Program-made: the position numbers and the translations under genes
Notes under the pieces: model-generated
Database searches by the model: none
Seen by the model: only the letters and a program-made list of their open reading frames with translations
What the model was told of the DNA's origin: nothing
Assembly (NCBI RefSeq): GCF_042651485.1
Contig: NZ_JBHSDH010000012.1
Location: forward strand, 1 to 64,000
Source of the DNA: Sphingorhabdus_B arenilitoris
Lineage (GTDB): Bacteria > Pseudomonadota > Alphaproteobacteria > Sphingomonadales > Sphingomonadaceae
DNA length: 64,000 bases
Direction: 5' to 3'
Shown: in pieces, positions 26,476 to 35,300 of the stretch
How positions within the stretch are numbered: the first letter of the stretch is position 1
How the letters are laid out: each line of letters opens with the position of its first letter

Positions 26476-28665
26476 TTGGCAGACGTAGATTCGGGCAATC
26501 CACAATATGGAGGTAATGAAGAGGCTGTGCCGATCGATCCGGCGCTGGCCTGTTTTGTGTTGCTTGCTAAATTTTTGGGGACGCCTGCCGAACCATCTCA
26601 AATCCATCATGACCGCGGCAAGGGTAATGAAGCATACAGCTTTGGCGATTTGGCGCGGATTGCAAAGAAGCTGGATCTGGTAGCGCGGATTAAAAAATGC
26701 AAATTTGAAGAATTACCCAAAATGCCGGTTCCCTGCCTGATGGGTCTGGTCGACGGTGATACGGTATTGTTCTTAAAAGCGGAGGAGAATGCTGATCTGC
26801 CGCGCTATATGGTGCAGCGCCGTGACGGAATGCGGCCTGAAATATGGTCGGCGGAAGAGATGATGGACCGTTTCTCCGGCGAACTGCTTTTGATGACAAG
26901 CCGCGAGAAAATGGCCGGAGAAAACCGCGCCTTTGATATAAGCTGGTTCATCCCGGCGCTGGTCAAATATCGCAGCGCACTGCGCGATGTATTGATCGGC
27001 AGCTTCTTTTTGCAATTGGTGGGCCTTGTCTCGCCGATATTCTTTCAGTTGGTGATTGATAAGGTGCTGGTGAACCAGTCGATGACGACGCTGGAGGTTC
27101 TGGCTTTTGGTCTGGCCGTTGTGTTGATATTTGAAACGATATTATCCGGCCTGCGCACTTGGCTATTTGCGCATACCACGAGCCGCGTTGATGCCGAGCT
27201 ATCGGCCTCGCTGTTCCGGCATCTGGTCAATTTGCCGCTAAGCTATTTTGAATCGCGGCGTGTCGGCGATAGCGTGGCGCGCGTGCGCGAGCTTGAAAAT
27301 ATCCGAAACTTTTTAACCAGCAATGCAGTAACCGTGGTCATCGATCTGTTCTTCACGATTATATTCTTTGCGGTCATGTATTTATACTCGCCGTTATTGA
27401 CCTTAATCGTTGCGCTCACCATTCCAATTTATGTGGGCATATCGATGGCGATCACGCCAAGCCTGCGCACCCGTCTGGATGAAAAATTCAAACGCGGCGC
27501 AGAAAACCAGTCATTCCTCGTTGAGACGGTGTCGGGCATTGGCACGCTGAAGGCGATGGCGGTGGAGCCGCGTATGCGTGACCGCTGGGAAAAACAGTTT
27601 TCAGGTTATATCAAAACCGGATTTGATGTCACGGTGATGGGCAATTGGGGCAGCCATGCGATCCAGATGGTATCGAAGCTAACCACCGTGGCGATACTGT
27701 TCTTTGGCGCGCAGGCGGTGATTAACGGCGATCTGACCGTCGGAAGCCTGGTTGCCTTCAACATGCTGTCGGGCCGCGTCGCGCAGCCGATATTGCGCTT
27801 GTCACAGCTCTGGCAGGATTTTCAGCAAGTGCGTATTTCGGTTGATCGTTTGGGCGATATATTGAACGCGCCTGCCGAGCCTGAACATAACCCCAATCGC
27901 GCCAGCCTGCCGCCGATAAAAGGGCAGGTTGAGTTTGACAAAGTCCGGTTCCGTTACCGTCCGGATGCGCCCGAGGCGCTGCGCGGGGTAAACCTGAATA
28001 TCGCGCCGGGTGAAATGCTGGGCATTGTTGGCCCGTCGGGTTCGGGCAAATCCACGCTGACCAAGCTGGTGCAGCGGCTTTATGTGCCCGAACAAGGTCG
28101 GGTGCTGGTCGATGGTGTGGATCTGTCGCTGGTGGATCCCGCATGGCTGCGCCGTCAGGTGGGCGTAGTGTTGCAAGAAAATATCCTGTTCAACCGCAGC
28201 GTGCGGGAGAATATCGCGCTGTCCGACCCCACGCTGCCTATGGAGCGGGTGATTGCAGCGGCTGAGCTTGCGGGCGCGCATGAATTTATCCTGGAGCTCA
28301 GCCATGGCTATGACACGGTGATTGAGGAGCGGGGCGCAAATCTGTCAGGCGGACAGCGCCAGCGGCTTGCCATTGCCCGCGCGCTGATCGGCAATCCAGC
28401 TATCCTGATTTTGGATGAAGCAACCTCGGCGCTTGATGCTGAAAGCGAAGAGATTATCCAGAATAACTTGGCCGCCATTGCGCAGGGGCGGACCGTGATC
28501 ATCATCGCGCACCGCCTGTCGGCTGTGCGGCAAAGCGATCGGATTATCACGGTTGAGGCCGGCGAGATTACCGAGATGGGCAATCATGATACGCTGGTGA
28601 AAGCAGGCGGCCGTTATGCACAGCTTTATGCCAAACAAATGGGCACGCAGGTGGGTCAATTATAA
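26476..28665 (+). CDS. Type I secretion ABC exporter with C39-like domain (HlyB family)
   Basis: A 729-residue protein. Residues 20-135 form a C39 peptidase-like domain in which the catalytic cysteine position is proline (DPALACFVLL), so it should bind rather than cut substrate, as HlyB does for RTX proteins. Six membrane helices follow (about residues 165-430). The nucleotide-binding domain has Walker A GPSGSGKSTLTKL, signature LSGGQRQRLAIARAL, Walker B AILILDEATSALD and the switch His in IIAHRLSAV. The start is TTG 26476, preceded by AGGGGC at 26463-26468; no in-frame ATG lies near. It is followed without gap by the adaptor gene and is likely the exporter of the giant RTX protein. Confidence 0.9.
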   Translation: MADVDSGNPQYGGNEEAVPIDPALACFVLLAKFLGTPAEPSQIHHDRGKGNEAYSFGDLARIAKKLDLVARIKKCKFEELPKMPVPCLMGLVDGDTVLFLKAEENADLPRYMVQRRDGMRPEIWSAEEMMDRFSGELLLMTSREKMAGENRAFDISWFIPALVKYRSALRDVLIGSFFLQLVGLVSPIFFQLVIDKVLVNQSMTTLEVLAFGLAVVLIFETILSGLRTWLFAHTTSRVDAELSASLFRHLVNLPLSYFESRRVGDSVARVRELENIRNFLTSNAVTVVIDLFFTIIFFAVMYLYSPLLTLIVALTIPIYVGISMAITPSLRTRLDEKFKRGAENQSFLVETVSGIGTLKAMAVEPRMRDRWEKQFSGYIKTGFDVTVMGNWGSHAIQMVSKLTTVAILFFGAQAVINGDLTVGSLVAFNMLSGRVAQPILRLSQLWQDFQQVRISVDRLGDILNAPAEPEHNPNRASLPPIKGQVEFDKVRFRYRPDAPEALRGVNLNIAPGEMLGIVGPSGSGKSTLTKLVQRLYVPEQGRVLVDGVDLSLVDPAWLRRQVGVVLQENILFNRSVRENIALSDPTLPMERVIAAAELAGAHEFILELSHGYDTVIEERGANLSGGQRQRLAIARALIGNPAILILDEATSALDAESEEIIQNNLAAIAQGRTVIIIAHRLSAVRQSDRIITVEAGEITEMGNHDTLVKAGGRYAQLYAKQMGTQVGQL

Positions 28666-30170
28666 TGGGCTGGTTTGCAGATCGTTTTCCCACGCTCGCC
28701 AAACATGGCGCGGTCCTGAAAGAAAGCTGGCGGCAGCAAGGCGAGGCGGACAAGGCGTTTAAGCCCAAATCCGATCACGAGTTCCTGCCTGCGGCCCTGG
28801 AGATTATGGAAAAACCGCCCAGCGTGGGGCTGCGCCGGTTGCTCTTGCTGCTTTGCGCTTTGTTTGTGATCGCGCTTGCCTGGTCGATATTTGGCCGGGT
28901 CGATGTCGTTGCAACGGCAGGCGGTAAGACCATCCCGTCGGGCAGCATCAAGGTCATCCAGCCCATTGAAATTGGCGCTATCCGCAAAATCCACGTCAAA
29001 AATGGCCAATATGTGCGCAAGGGCGATATATTGGTCGAGCTCGACCCAACCTTAGCGAGCGCCGATACCGCGCAAAGCACACAGACATTGCTGTCGGCGC
29101 AGGTTATTAAGGCGCGGAACAAGGCGCTGATCGATCATATGAACGGGCGTCCTGCGCGCTTTGTGGCTCCTGCCGGAACGCCGGCTGATATTGTTGCCAA
29201 TGAACAAGCCTTTGTCCGCACAGCGATTGCAGAATTTAATGCCGAACGGGCTGGGTTGCAGCAACAGCGTGCCGAAAAAATATCTGAATTAGCAGGCGCG
29301 GAGGCCGAGCTTGCGAAGCTGCGCGAAACACTGCCCTATCTCGACAAGCAAATGACGGCGCGCACGGAGCTTGCGGAAAAGGGATATTTTTCCAAGCTGC
29401 GCCTATTGGAATATGAGCAGCAGCGCGCCGAACATATTCGTAATATCGATGTGCAGAGCGCCAATGCAGAGCGCGCCCGGGCCGCCATTCGCAGCTTGGA
29501 GGCACAGGCTCTAGTCTTGCGCGAACGCTTTGGCAAAACCGCAGTCACCGATTTGGCGGAGGCCAGCGACCGCGCCACCATGGCAGGCGAAGAGCTGACC
29601 AAATCGGCCAAGCGGCAGGAATATCAGATTTTGCGCGCCCCGGTGGACGGCGTCGTGCAACAAATGGTCATCAGCACCGTTGGCGGGGTCGTGCAACCCG
29701 CACAGTCTTTGATGGTCATCGTTCCTTGCGCAGCAGCAACCGGCACGTGGCCAGACCCCGCACGCTGTAAAAGTGCTGTTGAGGTCGAGGTCTTTGTGCA
29801 GAATAAGGATATTGGCTTTATCAAGGCCGGGCAGAAAGTGGCGGTAAAGGTTGAGGCGTTTAACTTCACCGATTTTGGCCTGATTGACGGCACGGTCGAT
29901 TTTATCAGCCGCGATGCCATCGATATGTCGCAGCAACCAGCAGGCAGCCAACAAGACGAACGCGGCCGTCCGGCGCAGCAAGGCCTGGTCTACGCCGCGC
30001 GCATCCGCCTTGAATGCGCCCCCACCCGCAAGACCCGCGCGCCCTTATGCGACCGGGTGCAACCGGGCATGAGCGTGCAGGCCGAAATCAAAACCGGACA
30101 GAGGCGGATCATCCAATATCTGCTCAGCCCGATCAGCAAGGCCATGGATGAAGCAGGACGGGAGCGTTAA
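28665..30170 (+). CDS. HlyD-family membrane-fusion adaptor
   Basis: A 501-residue inner-membrane adaptor. A single membrane segment lies at about residues 59-78 (LLLLLCALFVIALAWSIFG), followed by a lipoyl-like half (IKVIQPIEIGAIRKIHVKNG), a long alpha hairpin with coiled-coil character (about residues 160-310), the second lipoyl half (ILRAPVDGVVQQMV) and a beta-barrel domain ending ILRAP/RVQPGMSVQAEIKTG. Its ATG overlaps the exporter stop (TAATG). It joins the exporter to an outer-membrane TolC-type channel; a tolC gene lies at 47624-49120, 17 kb away, and could serve. Confidence 0.9.
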   Translation: MGWFADRFPTLAKHGAVLKESWRQQGEADKAFKPKSDHEFLPAALEIMEKPPSVGLRRLLLLLCALFVIALAWSIFGRVDVVATAGGKTIPSGSIKVIQPIEIGAIRKIHVKNGQYVRKGDILVELDPTLASADTAQSTQTLLSAQVIKARNKALIDHMNGRPARFVAPAGTPADIVANEQAFVRTAIAEFNAERAGLQQQRAEKISELAGAEAELAKLRETLPYLDKQMTARTELAEKGYFSKLRLLEYEQQRAEHIRNIDVQSANAERARAAIRSLEAQALVLRERFGKTAVTDLAEASDRATMAGEELTKSAKRQEYQILRAPVDGVVQQMVISTVGGVVQPAQSLMVIVPCAAATGTWPDPARCKSAVEVEVFVQNKDIGFIKAGQKVAVKVEAFNFTDFGLIDGTVDFISRDAIDMSQQPAGSQQDERGRPAQQGLVYAARIRLECAPTRKTRAPLCDRVQPGMSVQAEIKTGQRRIIQYLLSPISKAMDEAGRER

Positions 30171-30266
30171 TGTAAAAATATACCCTAACGGTTCGTACAC
30201 CATCATTTTTACTTGCCAATAAATGCAATGCCGATCAATCTATGGGTCTGATATACAGGGGGTTTT

Positions 30267-30569
30267 GTGGGTCGCAACATTTACGGGAATTACGGATATG
30301 ACCAAATAGGGATTTGCGCGCCTGTCTCATGGAGCTTTATGGCATGGAACGGCCGCACAGCAGAAGTGGTCGCCGTGGGTTTCTGCACCAACCAAACCAA
30401 CACCCGCTTCATCATCCCCGACGACTTTGAATATGACACCGATGTGTTCGGCCTGCCCAATTTGAGGGGGTATAATATTGGTTCATATACCAATCGACGC
30501 AGTTGCGAGGCAAGACAACATGCGGCAAATGATCATCAATACTGTGATATGAGGAAGACGGCGGCATGA
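30267..30569 (+). pseudogene. Duplicated fragment of the giant RTX gene's EF-hand region
   Basis: A 100-residue frame with a GTG start. Bases about 30350-30475 match 33345-33471 of the giant gene at roughly 85 percent identity by hand alignment, in the same direction. The protein segment runs from NGRTAEVVAVGF through the PDDFEYD stretch to LPNLRGY. Before and after this block the two sequences have nothing in common. The frame ends 4 bp inside the next gene (ATGA), so it may still be translated. It is best read as the remnant of a second copy of the substrate gene, or a scar of recombination. Confidence 0.7.
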
Positions 30570-31285
30570 CCGAAAATCGTAAAAAGTGGGATGCGCCTTT
30601 AACCGATGACGAATTGGAGCAGTTCATTGGCTATCTTAACGATAATTCTGATGCCATGAGCGATGCCAGATTAGGCAATGAAATAGAGTTCATGGTGCGC
30701 AATGGCTTTGACCCTGCCATATTATACGGCCAATTTTGTGGCGCAGCTGTGGATGAAGAGTCCCCCTTGCGCACGACTAAGCCCTATGAGAATTACAACT
30801 TACGTGACGATTGGGCAACAAAGCTATCCAAGAGTGGTCGCGACGAAGACTATCTCCGTATTATATTCATCCAGACTGTCGATTACTATCGAAAAAAATG
30901 GGGTCACCCAGCACTGAGCGACCAAGACAAAGAAAATTGGCCGAAGGTTCCAGTGCCCGCAAAGAATTGGCATAAAATCAGTAAGCCTGCCCCAAAAGGT
31001 TGGTGCGGGTCACTCCAAACAATCGAGCTTACCGAGGAACAGATTGAGTCGGTCGCAAACTACATGCTCGAAAATTATAGAGAAATAGTGGCATGGAACC
31101 AAGCGATACTAAAACTTGCAGAGAAGCAGGGTTACAAAGATTTTGACGAGATTCGCAGAACGGGCATTTTCGAGTCCTATTTAACAGACTCCATCGCTGC
31201 AATTTTCACTCTCAATTATGACGAGATGGTTGGATATAAATCTATCGAGAAAATCGAAGGTAAATTGAACAAGGGGCGGCTCTGA
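30566..31285 (+). CDS. Unknown protein in AT-rich cassette
   Basis: A 239-residue soluble, mixed-charge protein with no signal peptide or membrane segment. Predicted helical stretches dominate (for example LTDDELEQFIGYLND near the start and LTEEQIESVANYMLENYR near residue 155). I recognise no family. GAGGAAG precedes the ATG by 8 bp. It is the first of three genes packed between the substrate remnant and the giant gene, with one base before the next ATG. In this setting an immunity-like or chaperone-like role is possible but unsupported. Confidence 0.5.
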   Translation: MTENRKKWDAPLTDDELEQFIGYLNDNSDAMSDARLGNEIEFMVRNGFDPAILYGQFCGAAVDEESPLRTTKPYENYNLRDDWATKLSKSGRDEDYLRIIFIQTVDYYRKKWGHPALSDQDKENWPKVPVPAKNWHKISKPAPKGWCGSLQTIELTEEQIESVANYMLENYREIVAWNQAILKLAEKQGYKDFDEIRRTGIFESYLTDSIAAIFTLNYDEMVGYKSIEKIEGKLNKGRL

Positions 31286-31286
31286 G

Positions 31287-31856
31287 ATGGCTATATATTT
31301 TCTAGATACGAACACATTACAGGCGCTGATTGAATCGGGGCAATATGAAGCCTTTCGACGCGCTGCTGCAGCTCGAGGTATAGAGCTTGCAACGACACGG
31401 ACTGTGATTGATGAGTTAGGGAGGGGCACTCCTAGTCAGGCTGTACAAGATTTTAGAAGAAATGCTCAGCAATTAATCAATGTTGAGGTGGACCCGTTTG
31501 GGCCGATAGATGTTTATCGTCGTGAAAACAGAAATGCTGGCGAATTAGGCCTCGCTGAATTGGTGCAGCGGCAATTGCAGGCGGGAAATGATGCTGTTCT
31601 GATCACCCAGGAAGTGCACGCAATACGTTCATTTAGAGCAGCATATGGCTCAGATTTCCCATTAGCTAGTGTTGGTGAATTACCTGGCTTTACAGGCGGC
31701 AATAGCGGGAATGATCCCGTTCAAGCGCCAGTTCGGCAAATCAACAATGAGCTTTTTGCTAATGATCCGCTTTTTAACCGTTCCTTGTGGAATGACGAAA
31801 AGAGCCACGAATTTTCTCACCATAGAATTATCTGCACACATAGGATTTATATATGA
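31287..31856 (+). CDS. PIN-like domain protein
   Basis: A 189-residue protein. Residues 1-115 fit a PIN ribonuclease domain: Asp7 and Asn9 in FLDTNTLQAL, Glu43 in TVIDELGRG, Glu86 in NAGELGLAELV, and a last beta strand (DAVLITQE). The fourth acidic position is Glu or Gln rather than Asp. The last 70 residues are not PIN-like and end in a His-rich tail. PIN enzymes cut RNA with Mg2+; many are toxins. No VapB-type antitoxin is recognisable beside it. It is one base after the upstream gene and overlaps the lipoprotein gene by 4 bp. Low GC marks it as acquired. Confidence 0.6.
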   Translation: MAIYFLDTNTLQALIESGQYEAFRRAAAARGIELATTRTVIDELGRGTPSQAVQDFRRNAQQLINVEVDPFGPIDVYRRENRNAGELGLAELVQRQLQAGNDAVLITQEVHAIRSFRAAYGSDFPLASVGELPGFTGGNSGNDPVQAPVRQINNELFANDPLFNRSLWNDEKSHEFSHHRIICTHRIYI

Positions 31857-32320
31857 GAATTGTTTTAATTATTCCAGTTTGCACATTGTGTTTGTTGACA
31901 TCGTGCATTTCGGAAAGCAACGAAAAAGAGAAATCTTTTGATAAGGACAATAACTACTTGTTAATACCTATTGCAAATGTGATAGACAATGATAATGACT
32001 CATCTATAAAATTGGATTACATAAATGCTATATATCCAGGTTCCATAGTATGTTTCCACTCTCAATACTCTTCGTCAACTATAAATCGTGATAAAATAAA
32101 AAAATATGGAATAATAAATGAACTTGTGCAAGTTCCTTCTGCGCGAGGATATCCTGAAAATAGAATGGGTATGTCAATAATTCATGGAAATAAGCAGTAT
32201 AATTTTGAAATACCTGTTGTTTCTAGTCAATATTTTGATGAGTTCTCTCCTTGCGCAAGATCACTTGGAGCGGTTCTAAAAAAAGAAAAAAATTATGGCA
32301 TTCGGATTTTTGAGGAATAA
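31853..32320 (+). CDS. AT-rich small lipoprotein
   Basis: A 155-residue protein with a clear lipoprotein leader: MRIVLIIPVCTLCLLTSC, lipobox LTSC with Cys18. The mature part is Asn-, Ser-, Lys- and Ile-rich with two later cysteines, consistent with export. Codon use is very AT-rich compared with the flanking chromosome. Its ATG overlaps the PIN-like gene stop, and its own stop lies 3 bp before the giant gene ATG. Family unknown; a membrane-anchored partner or immunity factor for the neighbouring proteins is only a guess. Confidence 0.6.
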   Translation: MRIVLIIPVCTLCLLTSCISESNEKEKSFDKDNNYLLIPIANVIDNDNDSSIKLDYINAIYPGSIVCFHSQYSSSTINRDKIKKYGIINELVQVPSARGYPENRMGMSIIHGNKQYNFEIPVVSSQYFDEFSPCARSLGAVLKKEKNYGIRIFEE

Positions 32321-32323
32321 ATT

Positions 32324-35300
32324 ATGGCTAATATTATTGACGACCTATTTCGTACATTTATTGATGCCTTGACGTATACATCTCGTGGTATCGCTAAGGG
32401 CAACGAGTTGCCCGCTGAGGGTACAAATAGTATTGAGCACGCTTACGTAAGTGCTGCACTGCAAAGAGCTTTTGCAGGTGGGCGAGGGGGGCGGATTTTG
32501 GGAGATGCAAAAGAATTTTCTTCAGATATCGGTGAAGAACTAGACAGCTTCAAAGATAGATATAATAATGAAGTGGGTCGGAACATTGCGAACTATTTTC
32601 GAGATAATGGCAGCAACTCTATTGAAGAAATAAGGAGCGCTGTAGTAGATGCATTCAATAATGGTGGGTTGCTCGCACAACGAGGAAGCGAGTTATATCG
32701 GTTTTTTAGGCAAGAAGATGGAAGTTATATAGAAATACCGGTTGATATAAATTCAATACCGTTAAGCGATAGCGGGATTCCTGCTATTTCATGGAATGGC
32801 CCGATAAATGAGCCTGGTAGCCCAAATGATCTTTACAGGCAGCCAGACTACGCGGGAGTGCCAGACCCAAGAGAGGGTTTGCAAAGGATCATTGATTGTC
32901 TCGCAGAGTATGGGAGAACCTTTAGTAACTGGTTTAGCGATATCTTCGGCACCTACTTCTTCAACCGCGACCCATTGGTTCTCGATCTTAACACAGGCGA
33001 TGTATCGCTGACGTCGCTGTTTGATTCCGCGACCTTCTTTGATCTGGATAGCAACGGCTTTGCCGAGCGGACGGGCTGGGTGCGTCCGGGCGAGGGGCTG
33101 CTGGCGCTGGATGTGAATGGCAATGGCCGCATTGATAATGGCGGGGAGCTATTTGGCACGCCGACGACCGACGGATTCACGATATTGCGGCAATATGACA
33201 GCAATGGCGATAACCGGATTACGTCCGATGATGCGATATGGAATAGCCTGCTGATTTGGCGCGATGGGAATGGCGACGGGATCAGCACGCCCGACGAGCT
33301 GACCAGTATAAATGACAATGATATCCGATCGATCNCGACACAGGACGGCCGCACAGCAGAAGTGATCGCCGTGGGTTTTCGGACCGACCAAACAAATACG
33401 CGCTTTGTCGTGCCCGACGACTTTGCATACGATCCAGAGGTGTTCAGCCTGCCCAATTTGAGGGGGTATGGCGAGCTGCCCGATCTCTGGACAGCGATGA
33501 GCCTCGACCCCGTGCTGAAGCAAATGGTGAAGGACTTTATGGCGGGAGAGTATGGCTCCATCGACTTGATTAGTGGTAGGCCAACATCATATGTAATACC
33601 AGTTTTGATCCGCAATGGACGGGTGGTAACTTCGCGGACAGAATATGGTTATGCCCCCAGCACTTTTGACAATATACTCGCAAGATGGGCAGGAGTCGAA
33701 ATAACCGGTGGGGCGGTGCAGGCCCAATCAACCGCAGAAGCATTTTTAGGTCGTGATATATTGGGCAGTGTTAGGGGCCTTAGGACGACTGGTCGCGGCG
33801 CTGGCAACCCAAATTTCCACAATGCATTCCGGCGTTTTTCGTTGGAGCTGGCGACTCGCTTCGTGGTGTCTTGGGCCGAGATCGCACAGAATCAGGCTAC
33901 GCTTGACCTGTTCCAAAATCTCGCCGCCGCTGCCGGAGATGGTCTAACCGGGCCTGATCCAGAGACATTGCAGGCCTTGATTGATGGAGCTTTGGCTGAC
34001 GCTCAAACTGAGCGTGATTTGCCAGCATTCCTGCAACGCTATTTGGCGTTGGATTATGATTTTGCCAGCGATGAGATCAACGGCGACATTACGGGCTTTA
34101 TCGATGCCGAACTGCAAAGCTTTGATTTCAATCCAGACCTCCCTTGGGATGGTTGGAATCAATGGTTTGCCGCGCGTAGCGGGATATTGGGTGTCATCGA
34201 TGCCGATGGCCAACTGCTTACGCAGCGGCGGCGGGTGCTGAGCGGCAACCGAATGCTTGAGGTATATCGATTTAACGGGCTTAATGAAGGGGATGCGATA
34301 GTCGGCGATGCGGGTGATAACGTCCTTATCGGGCGCGATGCTATTTATTATGGAGGATCATCCGCAGGGAGCACCTCTTCCTCCGGACCGAGGACAGGTG
34401 GTTCTGCTGCTTTTATTCCGATACCCGATATACTGATCGGCGGAGCAGGCAATGATATCTTGCAGGGAGGCGCACATAATGATGCTTACATTTTCCGTGA
34501 TGGGGATGGTCAGGACATTGTCATCGATAGTTCTGGTAGTGCAGATGAGATTGCATTCCAAGGAAGTCTAACGTCTGACCTTGCGCGGTTTGAAATTACC
34601 GGTGCGCAGGGTCGTGATTTGCTGATCAGTTTTGAGGGCCGCCCAGAGTCCGTCTTGGTGCGTGGCTATTTCAACGACAATGGTAACTCCGTGATCGAAC
34701 GGATTACCTTTCCCGATGGACCAGATTTAGGAGGGCGCTTTATCCGTGACGTGGCGGTAGCGCGACTTGCGACCGACCGGAATGATCGAATTCGCGGAAC
34801 ATTTTTGGATGAAACGATTTTGGGCGGCGCGGGTAACGACGATCTTGGCTATTCGCTGCATGATCTGTCGGTCGGTAATTTTAGGGACATTCAAAGCAAC
34901 AGGTTCGTCGGCGACATTTTTGATGGTGGCAAAGGCAACGATAACTTGCAAGGCGCCTATGGAAATGACCGTTACCGTTTCGTGCGCGGCGATGGGCACG
35001 ACTTTGTATCCGATATTGCAGGCGCTGATGTCCTAGAATTCGACGAGAGTATTTCTCCTGAAGACGTCCATATTCGCGCCGCGACAAATGGCGAAGATAT
35101 CGTCTTGACCATTGCCGGAGAAGATCAGTCGATAACATTGGTTCAGTTTCTAATCGAAGGCAGGCGTGTTGAAGGGTTTTCAACTAATGCCAGACAGCAG
35201 TTCAGCGTTGAATTTGCAGATGGAACAATATGGAGTCAATCTGACTTGTTGGCTCGAGCGATTGCCGGAACCGACGGCAACGATATGCTCTTTGCCTATG

